A stretch of 25,449 bases of DNA from 2-12-FULL-42-15 sp964196565 (lineage in GTDB: Bacteria; Pseudomonadota; Gammaproteobacteria; Coxiellales; Coxiellaceae). Numbering within the stretch: the stretch's first letter is position 1; every line of letters begins with the position of its first letter. Shown one piece after another: positions 7,731 to 16,235 of this stretch. A program made the translations under genes and the position numbers. The notes under the pieces were generated by a model. The model worked only from the letters and a program-made list of their open reading frames with translations, was not told the DNA's origin and searched no databases. The DNA is taken from NCBI GenBank assembly GCA_964196565.1, contig CAXMUH010000118.1, positions 1 to 25,449 of the forward strand, written 5' to 3'.

Positions 7731-8267
7731 ATGAACACTAAAAACAGCCTAATTAACCACTTTCTAGTCGCGATGCCTAGCCTTATCGACTCTAATTTCA
7801 ATAAATCAGTTATTTACATCTATGAACATGGTGACAAAGGCGCAATGGGCATAGTGGTCAATAAGCCAATGCAGCTTGATTTAGGCAATGTATTAGAGCA
7901 TCTAGACATCCATAGTAAAGATAACAATATTATTAAACTCCCAGTTTTAATGGGAGGCCCTGTCAGTCAAGAGCATGGGTTCATCTTGTATCAGCCAAAA
8001 AAACAATCAATTGAGATTTCTGCCTCAAAAGACATGCTGCAAGCTATTGCAGATGGTAATGGCCCGAATAAGTTTATCGTTACCTTAGGATATTCCGGTT
8101 GGTCCGGTGGGCAACTCGAACAGGAAATTATGCGCAATGATTGGCTAGTGGTGCCCGCAAATTCTAAGATTTTATTCTCAACCCCTATTGGCAAACGTTG
8201 GCAAGGTGCTGCCAAGCTGATTGGTGTCGACATTGAACAGATTTCTACGCAAACCGGTCATGGATAA
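7731..8267 (+). CDS. yqgE: UPF0301 protein YqgE/AlgH family
   Basis: A 178-residue protein of the YqgE/AlgH family, whose biochemical role is not settled. Typical features are LINHFLVAMPSLIDSNFNKSVIYIYEH at the N-terminus, GAMGIVVNKP, VLMGGPVSQEHGFIL, and LGYSGWSGGQLEQEI...WLVVP. It is full length. The ATG at 7731 has no strong Shine-Dalgarno, but the family alignment starts here. It begins the plus-strand run, divergent from pckA across about 200 bases, and its end overlaps ruvX by 8 bases. yqgE-ruvX-pyrB is a conserved gammaproteobacterial order. Confidence 0.95.
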   Translation: MNTKNSLINHFLVAMPSLIDSNFNKSVIYIYEHGDKGAMGIVVNKPMQLDLGNVLEHLDIHSKDNNIIKLPVLMGGPVSQEHGFILYQPKKQSIEISASKDMLQAIADGNGPNKFIVTLGYSGWSGGQLEQEIMRNDWLVVPANSKILFSTPIGKRWQGAAKLIGVDIEQISTQTGHG

Positions 8268-8682
8268 AACGCACCGCACTCTACTTGGTTTCGATTTTGG
8301 TATGCGCCGTATTGGAGTTGCTGTGGGCCAAACCATCACCCAGTCTGCTCAACCTCTAGCCACTTTGAATGCAAAAGATGGTATACCCGAATGGGATCAA
8401 ATTGAAAAACTTATCGCAACCTGGCATGCAGACGGCATCGTGGTTGGCCTTCCTTTAAATATGGATGGCACTAAACAACAAATTACCCATGCTGCAATTA
8501 AATTTGCCCGCAGATTGGAAGCCAAATTTAAATTACCGGTTTATCAGGTCGATGAACGATTGACGACAATCGAAGCAAAATCTATTTTCAATGAAAAAAT
8601 AAATCCAGAAATTAAAATTGATAGCTTTGCTGCCAAACTTATTTTAGAATCATGGCTACGAGAAAGTAATTTATTAAAATGA
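8260..8682 (+). CDS. ruvX: Holliday junction resolvase-like RuvX/YqgF (16S rRNA processing)
   Basis: A 140-residue RNase H-fold protein. The family takes part in 16S rRNA 5'-end maturation and has been proposed as a resolvase. LGFDFGMRRIGVAVG holds the first catalytic Asp. VVGLPLNMDGT, VDERLTTIEA and the Asp of DSFAAKLILESWL complete the expected set. An open frame reaches back to a TTG at 8221, but the ATG at 8260 gives the normal family length (E. coli 138) and overlaps the yqgE stop by 8 bases, so I place the start there. Its TGA overlaps the GAGG ribosome-binding site of pyrB. Confidence 0.93.
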   Translation: MDKTHRTLLGFDFGMRRIGVAVGQTITQSAQPLATLNAKDGIPEWDQIEKLIATWHADGIVVGLPLNMDGTKQQITHAAIKFARRLEAKFKLPVYQVDERLTTIEAKSIFNEKINPEIKIDSFAAKLILESWLRESNLLK

Positions 8683-8692
8683 GGCTTGCTCT

Positions 8693-9610
8693 ATGAAGTT
8701 ACTGCACCTTACCGATATTAAACAATTAGATCAGAAAACAATACTAGCAATTCTTGATTCTGCTACCCAGATGCTAAATGATCTGGTTTTAAAAGATAAA
8801 ACCAGTACTATTGCTGAAGGTAAACTTGTTGCTAATCTTTTTTTTGAGCCAAGCACCAGAACCTGTAATTCATTTGAAATAGCAGCCAAACGATTGGGGG
8901 CCTTAACGATTTCACCCAATATGCAATCTTCCTCTTTACTAAAAGGCGAAACATTATTAGATACCATTCAAAGTATTGAAGCGATGGGCGTCAATGCATT
9001 TGTAATTCGACATAGTGAGCATGGCATTATGTCTGCGATATCGAATAGCCTAAAAACTAAGGCTCATATCATCAATGCAGGCGAGGGCTGGCAACAGCAT
9101 CCAACTCAAGCATTGCTTGATTTACTAACAATACAGCAGCATAAATCGGATTGGAAAAATATCAGCGTGGCGATTGTTGGCGACCTTTACCATTCGCGCG
9201 TTTCGCGCTCATTGGTTGAAGCGCTTCATATTGTAGGCGTTAAAGACCTGCGCTTGATCGCACCAGAAGTACTAAAACCCGAAGCAGATATTTGTTCTAA
9301 AGCGAAACTTTACACGCCGGATTTAGCACAAGGCCTTAACAATGTTGATGTTGTGGTGTGTTTGCGACTGCAAAAAGAACGCATGTCAAAAGAACAGTCG
9401 ATAAGCGAAACTAAATTTAGTCAACTTTATCAAATTTCTGAGAATGCATTAAAACATGCAAAACCAGACGCCATTGTAATGCACCCAGGTCCAATGAATC
9501 GAGGTGTTGAAATTTCATCTGAAGTGGCTGATGGCAACCAGTCAGTAATTTTACAACAAGTACAAAATGGCGTTGCCATTCGAATGGCTATTTTAAAAGC
9601 GCTTCTGTAA
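8693..9610 (+). CDS. pyrB: Aspartate carbamoyltransferase catalytic subunit
   Basis: A 305-residue enzyme joining carbamoyl phosphate and aspartate, the committed step of pyrimidine synthesis. The carbamoyl-phosphate loop STRT is at 54-57, the 80s-loop Lys in LLKGETLLD at 84, HPTQALLDLLTI starts at 136, and the aspartate-binding HPGPMNRGVEI at 264-274. A GAGG ribosome-binding site lies 8 bases before the ATG. Neither a regulatory pyrI nor an inactive dihydroorotase gene (pyrC') follows, and no pyrR precedes it as in Pseudomonas. This copy may work as a simple trimer or with partners encoded elsewhere. It ends 230 bases before dnaA, where gammaproteobacteria usually have rpmH. Confidence 0.97.
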   Translation: MKLLHLTDIKQLDQKTILAILDSATQMLNDLVLKDKTSTIAEGKLVANLFFEPSTRTCNSFEIAAKRLGALTISPNMQSSSLLKGETLLDTIQSIEAMGVNAFVIRHSEHGIMSAISNSLKTKAHIINAGEGWQQHPTQALLDLLTIQQHKSDWKNISVAIVGDLYHSRVSRSLVEALHIVGVKDLRLIAPEVLKPEADICSKAKLYTPDLAQGLNNVDVVVCLRLQKERMSKEQSISETKFSQLYQISENALKHAKPDAIVMHPGPMNRGVEISSEVADGNQSVILQQVQNGVAIRMAILKALL

Positions 9611-9630
9611 GGGGTCAAGTCTTGACCTCT
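9610..9630 (+). repeat. GGGGTCAAGTCTTGAC repeat forming a hairpin at the pyrB stop
   Basis: The sequence from the last base of the pyrB stop codon can fold as AGGGGTCAA / TTGACCTCT around GTC, 9 pairs with one G-U. The 16-base core GGGGTCAAGTCTTGAC (9611-9626) recurs exactly, inverted, at 19328-19343 and with one mismatch at 19163-19178. It could serve as the pyrB terminator, although the following T-rich tract is weak (TGAGTAATTATTTT). Confidence 0.55.
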
Positions 9631-9698
9631 TGAGTAATTATTTTCACTTGCTTTACATCCCATAAAGAGATAGATTTCAGCCTTTCGCTATAGATAAC

Positions 9699-9707
9699 TT
9701 ATCCACA
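9699..9707 (+). promoter_or_regulatory. Perfect DnaA box
   Basis: TTATCCACA, the high-affinity DnaA-binding 9-mer, 134 bases before the dnaA start codon. Confidence 0.75.
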
Positions 9708-9733
9708 GCGATATACAATGAATCTGTTTTTTT

Positions 9734-9742
9734 AGTGGATAA
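9734..9742 (-). promoter_or_regulatory. Near-consensus DnaA box
   Basis: Read on the minus strand this is TTATCCACT, one base from consensus. It directly follows the 13-mer-like AT tract at 9721-9733 and faces the perfect box. Confidence 0.45.
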
Positions 9743-9840
9743 ATAATTAATTTGCGTTTCACCATCCTAGTGAGTTAACCGTGTTTTAATGCATTCATTG
9801 TACATGCTTCATTAATTATTCTACAAAGAGGATTAACGCC

Positions 9841-11196
9841 GTGTCAGCACTTGCGCTGTGGGAAAAATGCTTAAATTACTTGCAAGCTGAAATATCCCCT
9901 CAGCAATTTAATACCTGGATCCGACCGTTACATGTGGTCGAATCTAAACCTGATACTATTTTACTCTTAGCGCCAAACCGCTTTGTTTTGAATTGGATCA
10001 ACAAACAGTTTTTGACTCGAATCAATGAACTCATGGCTGAGCTTAGTGAAAACTCACCGCCTAAAATTAACCTTGAAGTGGGCAGCAAAACGTCTAACAC
10101 ATCAAAAGCGGATGCCAGCAATAAAGCTGCTAGAATAAACACTAAAGTTAGCTTTGGCAAACCCAGTGCGCCTACACACAGTAACCTAAACCCTCAATTC
10201 ACCTTCGAAAATTTTGTGGAAGGTAAATCTAACCAGCTAGCGCGTGCTGCTGCAACTCAAGTATCTCAAAATGCAGGCCTTGCCTATAATCCGCTATTTT
10301 TATACGGTGGCGTTGGACTTGGAAAAACCCATTTAATGCACGCAATGGGCAATCATATGCTGCAACAAAATCCAGATGCTAAAGTGCTCTACTTACATTC
10401 TGAGCGATTTGTAGCAGATATGATTAAAGCATTACAACGCAACGCCATGAATGAATTTAAGCGTTATTATCGCACCGCCAATGCACTGCTTATTGATGAT
10501 ATTCAATTTTTTGCAAAAAAAGATCGTTCGCAAGAAGAATTTTTTCACACTTTTAATGCACTTCTCGATGGGCAACAACAGATTGTTTTAACCTGTGATC
10601 GTTACCCAAAAGAAATTAACGGACTTGAAGAACGACTACAATCGCGTTTTGGCTGGGGATTAACCGTTGCTATTGAACCCCCAGATCTTGAAACTCGTGT
10701 CGCTATTCTAATGACCAAAGCAGAGCAATCAAAAACTAATATTCCAGCGGATGTCGCATTTTTTATCGCAAAAAATATTCAATCTAATGTCCGTGAATTA
10801 GAAGGCGCATTAAAACGCGTTATTGCTAACGCCCATTTTACTGGCCAAACAATCAGTGTTGATTTCGCTCGAGAGGCATTAAAAGATTTACTGACATTAC
10901 AAGCCAAGTTAATCACGATTGATAATATTCAGCGAACAGTCGCCGAATATTATAAGGTTAAAATGTCAGACTTATTATCAAAACGTCGTAACCGCTCAAT
11001 TGCCAGACCACGTCAAGTTGCCATGGCACTTGCAAAACAACTTACAAATCATAGTTTGCCTGAAATTGGTGATGCATTTAGCGGCCGTGACCATACCACA
11101 GTTTTACACGCTTGCCGTAAAATTAAAGAATTACTGGCCAGCACACTTGATGTGCAAGAAGATTGGAAAAATTTGCTGCGTATTTTATCTGCGTAA
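9841..11196 (+). CDS. dnaA: Chromosomal replication initiator DnaA
   Basis: A 451-residue AAA+ ATPase that binds DnaA boxes and melts the origin. Domain I (LWEKCLNYLQAEISPQQFNTWIRPL) binds DnaB and its loaders. Domain II is a short Ser/Asn/Lys-rich linker at about 80-117. Domain III has Walker A GGVGLGKT (156-163), Walker B LLIDDIQF (216-223), and NVRELEGALKRV. Domain IV carries the helix-turn-helix signature GRDHTTVLHACRKI starting at 415. Translation begins with GTG at 9841, supported by AGAGGA about 8 bases upstream and by family alignment. The presence of DnaA boxes upstream suggests autoregulation. dnaN follows after 179 bases. Confidence 0.98.
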   Translation: MSALALWEKCLNYLQAEISPQQFNTWIRPLHVVESKPDTILLLAPNRFVLNWINKQFLTRINELMAELSENSPPKINLEVGSKTSNTSKADASNKAARINTKVSFGKPSAPTHSNLNPQFTFENFVEGKSNQLARAAATQVSQNAGLAYNPLFLYGGVGLGKTHLMHAMGNHMLQQNPDAKVLYLHSERFVADMIKALQRNAMNEFKRYYRTANALLIDDIQFFAKKDRSQEEFFHTFNALLDGQQQIVLTCDRYPKEINGLEERLQSRFGWGLTVAIEPPDLETRVAILMTKAEQSKTNIPADVAFFIAKNIQSNVRELEGALKRVIANAHFTGQTISVDFAREALKDLLTLQAKLITIDNIQRTVAEYYKVKMSDLLSKRRNRSIARPRQVAMALAKQLTNHSLPEIGDAFSGRDHTTVLHACRKIKELLASTLDVQEDWKNLLRILSA

Positions 11197-11375
11197 GGAA
11201 ACCCAGCAGGCTGAAGATGAGCTCGCAGTCGTAGCCTGGGCGATCCTCACACTTCGCGCGTGACAGGATTTGTCGGCCACAGTTTTTATTCTAATTCAAA
11301 TTAGCGGGAGTTGCTGCGACTTAACAAAATCTGTTAATCTAGCAGCTATTCTGATCGAAAATAGGGACTGATGCT

Positions 11376-12485
11376 ATGAAATTAAACCTGCAGCGTGAAA
11401 CTTTGCTCAAACCTTTGCAAATGGTTATCGGTGTGGTCGAACGCAAACAGACCTTACCAATACTTTCTAATGTGTTACTGTCAGTAGCGGATAACAGGTT
11501 ATCCATTATTGGAACTGACACCGAGGTTGAGCTTGTAGGACACATTAACACCCCTCAATCAGAACCTACCTCTCTCAGACTCACGCTTCCAGGGCGCAAG
11601 TTGATGGATATTTGTCGAGCGTTACCTGAGAATGCAGCCATTGAGCTTTATCAAGAAAAACAGAAAGTTATACTTCGTTCTGGTCGCAGCCGTTTTTCAT
11701 TATCGACACTTCCTGCAGAAGATTTTCCAAATTCCGAAACCCAAGTAGGTTACTTGGCTTTTACAATTTCACAGAGTCTACTCAAACAATTATTACAACG
11801 CACTTATTTTGCAATGGCACAGCAAGACGTTCGTTATTATCTTAATGGACTGCTGTTAGAAATTCATACTAACAAAATCTTTGCTATCGCAACGGATGGT
11901 CATCGCCTTGCACTTAATACCACTAACACGATTACCAACGCCACTTCAAAGATACAAGTGATTGTTCCGCGTAAAGGTGTGCTTGAATTAATGCGGTTAC
12001 TAGAAGATAACGAAACTGATGTTGGAATTACCCTGAGTACAGGACATATTCACGTGGCATCAGAAAATTTTATGTTTACTTCAAAACTCGTTGAAGGCCG
12101 TTTTCCTGACTATGAACAAGTCATTCCGCGTAATGGTAATAAAACATTTGAAGTTGAGCGCGAAGCATTAAAACAGGCGCTTTCACGCATCGCGATTCTT
12201 TGCAACGAAAAATATAAGGGCGTTCGCTTTGAAGTCAGCAATAACTTATTGAAAATCACCACCAATAACCCCGAACAAGAGTCTGCTGAGGAAGAACTTA
12301 ATATCGAATATGACCAAGAGTTCTTAGATATAGGCTTTAATGTTAGCTACTTACTTGATATCCTCAATACCCTCAAAAATGACACGGTTAAGTTGACCTT
12401 TACCAACTCCAATAGCAGTGTTTTAATCGAAGAATGTGGAAATGAGTGGAGCAGTGTATTTGTCGTTATGCCAATGCGGCTGTAG
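11376..12485 (+). CDS. dnaN: DNA polymerase III beta sliding clamp
   Basis: A 369-residue ring-forming clamp that holds polymerase III on DNA. Recognisable blocks are MKLNLQRETLLKPLQMVIGVVERKQTLPILSNVLL at the N-terminus, IGTDTEVEL, LPGRKLMDICRALP, FAIATDGHRLALN, FPDYEQVIPRN, and the C-terminal VVMPMRL that lines the client-peptide pocket. An AGGGA ribosome-binding site precedes the ATG. The gap from dnaA (11197-11375) contains no clear DnaA box. recF follows after 71 bases. Confidence 0.98.
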   Translation: MKLNLQRETLLKPLQMVIGVVERKQTLPILSNVLLSVADNRLSIIGTDTEVELVGHINTPQSEPTSLRLTLPGRKLMDICRALPENAAIELYQEKQKVILRSGRSRFSLSTLPAEDFPNSETQVGYLAFTISQSLLKQLLQRTYFAMAQQDVRYYLNGLLLEIHTNKIFAIATDGHRLALNTTNTITNATSKIQVIVPRKGVLELMRLLEDNETDVGITLSTGHIHVASENFMFTSKLVEGRFPDYEQVIPRNGNKTFEVEREALKQALSRIAILCNEKYKGVRFEVSNNLLKITTNNPEQESAEEELNIEYDQEFLDIGFNVSYLLDILNTLKNDTVKLTFTNSNSSVLIEECGNEWSSVFVVMPMRL

Positions 12486-12556
12486 CTCTTAAATTATAAA
12501 GCCCGATACTTAAAACTCTAAGCAAATTCCATTGCTCTTTGGATTTTTAAAACGTC

Positions 12557-13696
12557 ATGAGTGTAAATCAGATTATGCCAACGCTTACCAACATAACAAT
12601 CCAAACTTTTCGTAACATAACAGCTGTTACTGCTGAGTTTTCTCCACGTTTTAATATCTTTTATGGCGAAAATGGTTCTGGCAAAACCAGTTTATTAGAA
12701 GCGATTTACTATTTAGGCTTAGGAAAATCGTTTCGTGCATCACAATCGGCTCGAATAATTCAACATAACACCGAACAATTTATTATTGTGGCCAATATAG
12801 CTGGGGAATCGACTCATACATTGGGAATAGAGCGTAAACGCGATGGCGAACGTAATATTAAACTCGATGGCGATAAACAAATTTCCATTGCGCCGATTAC
12901 TAAGCTTCTTCCCATCCAGTTTATGAGCCCAATGAGTTATCGTTTTTTTCACGATGGGCCTAAGGTTCGTCGTCAATATCTTGATTGGGCGTTGTTCCAC
13001 GTGGAACAATCCTTTCTAAATACCTGGCAACAACTGCAAAGGATACTAAAGCAACGTAATAGTGCGCTTAAACTGCATCAAGCTGTTTCTGCTTGGGATC
13101 ATGAGTTTATTATTGCTGCCGAACAGATCGATAATTTGCGTCGAAGTGTTTTTAATCGATTAGAACCGATTTGTCAGCAACAGCTAAAGCTTTTGCTGCC
13201 CGATTTTGAGTTTAAACTTCGTTATCAGCGCGGCTGGACATCCGATGCTGAGCTACGCGATCTACTTTCTAATAATATCCAGAGAGATCGCCAATTGGGT
13301 TACACCTATTACGGGCCTCAACGCGCTGACTTTCAATTACTCTGTGAGAAGACGCCAGTACAAGATGTTCTTTCTCAAGGACAACAAAAGTTGGCTGCCT
13401 ATGCATTACACTTAGCATTGGGCAAGCTATTGCATCAACAAACAGACAACAGCCCTATCTATCTGATAGATGACCTGCCTTCAGAGCTGGATGATTGCAG
13501 TAGGGCGAAAATAGCCGATTCGCTGAGTAACCTGGGTGCTCAGGTCTTTATTAGCGGCATTTCAGCACAAGATTTAGCCTCTCTAACCAGCCTAGATCGA
13601 GCCCAAACGTTCCACGTGGAACATGGCCAGGTAAGAAATATAATGCCCACGTCATCATCAGAAAATGCCAATATTAATCAAGAAGTTATAACCTAG
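12557..13696 (+). CDS. recF: DNA replication and repair protein RecF
   Basis: A 379-residue SMC-like ATPase that helps load RecA at gaps, with RecO and RecR. Walker A GENGSGKT is at 37-44, followed by SLLEAIYYLGLGKSFR. The ABC-type signature is LSQGQQKLAAYALHLALG and Walker B is IYLIDDLPSELD. The ATG at 12557 is used here, but an in-frame ATG at 12575 gives MPTLTNITIQTFRN, which aligns better with the E. coli N-terminus; neither has a strong ribosome-binding site. The gene contains two parS-type palindromes, read as LFHVEQ at 146-151 and TFHVEH at 351-356. Confidence 0.96.
   Translation: MSVNQIMPTLTNITIQTFRNITAVTAEFSPRFNIFYGENGSGKTSLLEAIYYLGLGKSFRASQSARIIQHNTEQFIIVANIAGESTHTLGIERKRDGERNIKLDGDKQISIAPITKLLPIQFMSPMSYRFFHDGPKVRRQYLDWALFHVEQSFLNTWQQLQRILKQRNSALKLHQAVSAWDHEFIIAAEQIDNLRRSVFNRLEPICQQQLKLLLPDFEFKLRYQRGWTSDAELRDLLSNNIQRDRQLGYTYYGPQRADFQLLCEKTPVQDVLSQGQQKLAAYALHLALGKLLHQQTDNSPIYLIDDLPSELDDCSRAKIADSLSNLGAQVFISGISAQDLASLTSLDRAQTFHVEHGQVRNIMPTSSSENANINQEVIT
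12993..13008. promoter_or_regulatory. parS: parS centromere site 1 (inside recF)
   Basis: TGTTCCACGTGGAACA, a perfect 16-base palindrome, fits the chromosomal parS consensus TGTTNCACGTGNAACA recognised by ParB. It extends by one pair to 18 bases (12992-13009). It lies about 3.2 kb from the dnaA start, as expected for origin-proximal parS sites. It encodes FHVE within RecF. Confidence 0.85.
13608..13623. promoter_or_regulatory. parS: parS centromere site 2 (inside recF)
   Basis: CGTTCCACGTGGAACA matches parS at 15 of 16 positions, with a perfect 14-base palindromic core at 13609-13622. It lies 615 bases from site 1 in the same gene and again encodes FHVE. ParA and ParB are not encoded in this window. 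Confidence 0.78.
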
Positions 13697-13744
13697 CCGG
13701 CGAGTAAAAACTTATGCTTGTTCGCTCGCTAAAAGGGCAAATTA

Positions 13745-13753
13745 TGATATAAT
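13745..13753 (+). promoter_or_regulatory. Extended -10 promoter of gyrB
   Basis: TGATATAAT is a perfect -10 hexamer preceded by the TGn extension, 57 bases before the gyrB ATG. No clear -35 sits at 17 bases, which an extended -10 does not require. It lies in the gap after recF, so gyrB can be expressed separately. Confidence 0.5.
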
Positions 13754-13810
13754 GATGAGCTTTTTCAATGGGATAATAAACGAATTCTGACAGATCCAAC
13801 GGAGCCCTAA

Positions 13811-16234
13811 ATGCCATCAAGCAATGATACTTATGATTCTTCCAATATTAAGGTCTTAAAAGGCCTAGACGCAGTACGCAAACGACCAGGGATGTACATC
13901 GGCGATACCGATGACGGCTCGGGCTTACACCATATGGTGTTCGAGGTTGTGGATAATTCTGTGGATGAAGCCCTTGCCGGTCACTGTGACCACATCTGGG
14001 TAACTATCCATAAGGATAATACTGTATCTGTTAAAGACAATGGTCGCGGAATTCCTACCGATATGCATAAAGAAGAGGGGCGTTCGGCCGCTGAAGTGAT
14101 CATGACAGTGCTGCACGCAGGTGGTAAGTTCGATAAAGACTCATATAAAGTCTCTGGTGGCTTACATGGAGTCGGGGTTTCTGTCGTTAATGCCCTCTCA
14201 GAAGACTTACAACTCACCATTCGTCAAAAGAATGAAGTATTTTACCAAGAATATAAACTTGGTGTGCCTCAAGGACCTATTAAAGCAATCGACAAAACAG
14301 ATAAAACCGGCACAGAAATACGATTTAAGCCCAGCGATACCATTTTTACTAACATTGTTTTTCATTATGATATTCTGGCCAAACGATTACGTGAATTATC
14401 TTTCTTAAACTCAGGTGTGCGCATTGATTTAGTTGATGAACGCAGCGGCAAGGAAGACTCTTTTGAATACGAAGGTGGTATTAAAGCCTTCGTAGAACAT
14501 TTAAATAGTAAAAAAACACCGGTTCACCCATCTGTAATCTCATTTATCGCTGAAAATAACGATGTCGTGGTGGAAGTAGCCATGCAATGGAACGACAGCT
14601 TCCAAGAAACTTTCTTTTGCTTTACCAATAACATTCCGCAACGTGATGGTGGAACACATTTAGCCGGCTTTCGCGCTGCATTAACTCGCACGCTGAATAG
14701 TTATATTGATAAAGAAAAAATTGGCAAAGGTGGTAAAACAACTACCACGGGTGACGATTCACGTGAAGGCTTAACCGCTGTTTTGTCCGTTAAAGTACCC
14801 GACCCTAAATTCTCATCACAAACTAAAGACAAATTAGTGTCCTCAGAAGTAAAGCCAATAGTTGAATCAACCGTTGCAAAAAAATTGCGTGAATTCTTGC
14901 TAGAAAACCCCAAGCAAGCCAAAGCAATTGCTGGAAAAGTCATCGATGCCAGTCGGGCGCGTGAAGCTGCGCGCAAAGCACGTGAGATGACTCGACGTAA
15001 AAATGTATTAGATATTGCAGGACTGCCTGGAAAATTGGCTGATTGCCAAGAAAAAGATCCCGCTCTATGTGAATTATTTCTTGTCGAGGGTGATTCTGCT
15101 GGTGGTTCTGCTAAGCAAGCACGCTCACGAAAGTATCAAGCCATTTTGCCGCTAAAAGGTAAAATATTAAACGTTGAGAAAGCTCGCTTTGATAAAATGC
15201 TTCAATCCGTCGAAGTAGGTACATTAATTACCGCGTTAGGTTGTGGAATTGGGCGTGAAGAATATAACCCGGACAAATTACGCTACCATAGCATTATCAT
15301 TATGACTGACGCCGACGTCGATGGTTCACACATTCGTACCTTATTACTGACTTTCTTTTATCGACAAATGCCTGAATTAGTTGAACGTGGAAATATTTTT
15401 ATTGCTCAACCACCACTTTATAAAGTGAAAAAAGGCAAACAAGAGCAATATATTAAAGATGACGCCGAATTAGATAACTTTTTATTACAATCAGCACTCG
15501 ATAAAGCTAAATTACACCCCAGTGCCAATGCTCCAGCCATCAGCGGTAAAGCATTAGAAGATTTAGCCACTCATTATCGCAGTGCAAGTCGTGGAATTCG
15601 GCGCCTTGCAAAGCGTTTTCCAATAGCAATTTTAAATAACTTATTACATATCGAACCGATCAATGCAGAAGATTTAAAATTAAAAGAAAAAGTTGAACCT
15701 TGGAGCAATAGTTTACAAGCTGCACTGAATGACACTCTGCATAATCATGGGCTTTCCTACGAAATAAAAATTAATCACGACGAAGATCGCGAATTATATT
15801 TACCAACCGTCACCATTACCAACCATGGAGTTCATCAAGATTACTTATTATCGCTGGATTTCTTTAGCTGTCACGACTACTGCGAAATCACAGATTTATA
15901 TAGTAAAATCAATGATCTAGTTGAGGAAGGCGCTTATGTTGCTCGTGCAGATAAGTCCGTAGCAATTGAAAGCTTTGAACAAGCACTTGATTGGCTCATT
16001 TCTGAGGCCAAACGCGGCTTAGGCATTCAACGCTATAAAGGTTTAGGTGAAATGAATCCCGATCAATTATGGGAAACCACTATGGACCCTGAAACCAGAC
16101 GCTTATTAAAAGTAAATGTTGAAGATGCTGTGCTTGCCGATGAAATGTTTAGCACACTCATGGGCGATCAAGTCGAACCTCGACGTAATTTTATCGAAGC
16201 CAATGCATTAGCCGTTGAAAATTTAGATGTTTAA
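13811..16234 (+). CDS. gyrB: DNA gyrase subunit B
   Basis: An 807-residue ATPase subunit of gyrase, which introduces negative supercoils with GyrA. The GHKL ATPase domain has EVVDNSVDEA (from 45), DNGRGIP (76-82), and VSGGLHGVGVSVVNALS (from 114). The TOPRIM domain has EGDSAGG (426-432) and MTDADVDGSHIRTLLLTFFYR. The long insert typical of Gram-negative GyrB is present, and the end holds GLGIQRYKGLGEMNPDQLWETTM. The quinolone-region residues corresponding to E. coli Asp426 and Lys447 are wild type by eye. A GGAG ribosome-binding site lies 6-9 bases before the ATG. Its TAA overlaps the first copy of a short repeat described downstream. Confidence 0.98.
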   Translation: MPSSNDTYDSSNIKVLKGLDAVRKRPGMYIGDTDDGSGLHHMVFEVVDNSVDEALAGHCDHIWVTIHKDNTVSVKDNGRGIPTDMHKEEGRSAAEVIMTVLHAGGKFDKDSYKVSGGLHGVGVSVVNALSEDLQLTIRQKNEVFYQEYKLGVPQGPIKAIDKTDKTGTEIRFKPSDTIFTNIVFHYDILAKRLRELSFLNSGVRIDLVDERSGKEDSFEYEGGIKAFVEHLNSKKTPVHPSVISFIAENNDVVVEVAMQWNDSFQETFFCFTNNIPQRDGGTHLAGFRAALTRTLNSYIDKEKIGKGGKTTTTGDDSREGLTAVLSVKVPDPKFSSQTKDKLVSSEVKPIVESTVAKKLREFLLENPKQAKAIAGKVIDASRAREAARKAREMTRRKNVLDIAGLPGKLADCQEKDPALCELFLVEGDSAGGSAKQARSRKYQAILPLKGKILNVEKARFDKMLQSVEVGTLITALGCGIGREEYNPDKLRYHSIIIMTDADVDGSHIRTLLLTFFYRQMPELVERGNIFIAQPPLYKVKKGKQEQYIKDDAELDNFLLQSALDKAKLHPSANAPAISGKALEDLATHYRSASRGIRRLAKRFPIAILNNLLHIEPINAEDLKLKEKVEPWSNSLQAALNDTLHNHGLSYEIKINHDEDRELYLPTVTITNHGVHQDYLLSLDFFSCHDYCEITDLYSKINDLVEEGAYVARADKSVAIESFEQALDWLISEAKRGLGIQRYKGLGEMNPDQLWETTMDPETRRLLKVNVEDAVLADEMFSTLMGDQVEPRRNFIEANALAVENLDV

Positions 16235-16235
16235 C

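Larger units (their letters stand above)
9631..9840 (+). other. Probable oriC / dnaA control region
   Basis: This short AT-rich gap before dnaA holds a perfect DnaA box TTATCCACA at 9699-9707. A second box in the opposite direction lies at 9734-9742 (TTATCCACT on the minus strand, 8 of 9). Between them, 9721-9733 reads AATCTGTTTTTTT, matching the E. coli oriC 13-mer consensus GATCTnTTnTTTT at all but the first base. An AT-rich tract (AAATAATTAATTT) follows. The region is small and has few boxes, so it may be a minimal origin, part of a split one, or only the dnaA autoregulatory region. Confidence 0.5.

Noticed and set aside
11489..11504. GGATAAC-AG-GTTATCC dyad at the start of dnaN as paired DnaA boxes
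   Set aside because: Both arms match the DnaA 9-mer at only about 7 of 9 positions, and the sequence is coding; insufficient to call binding sites.
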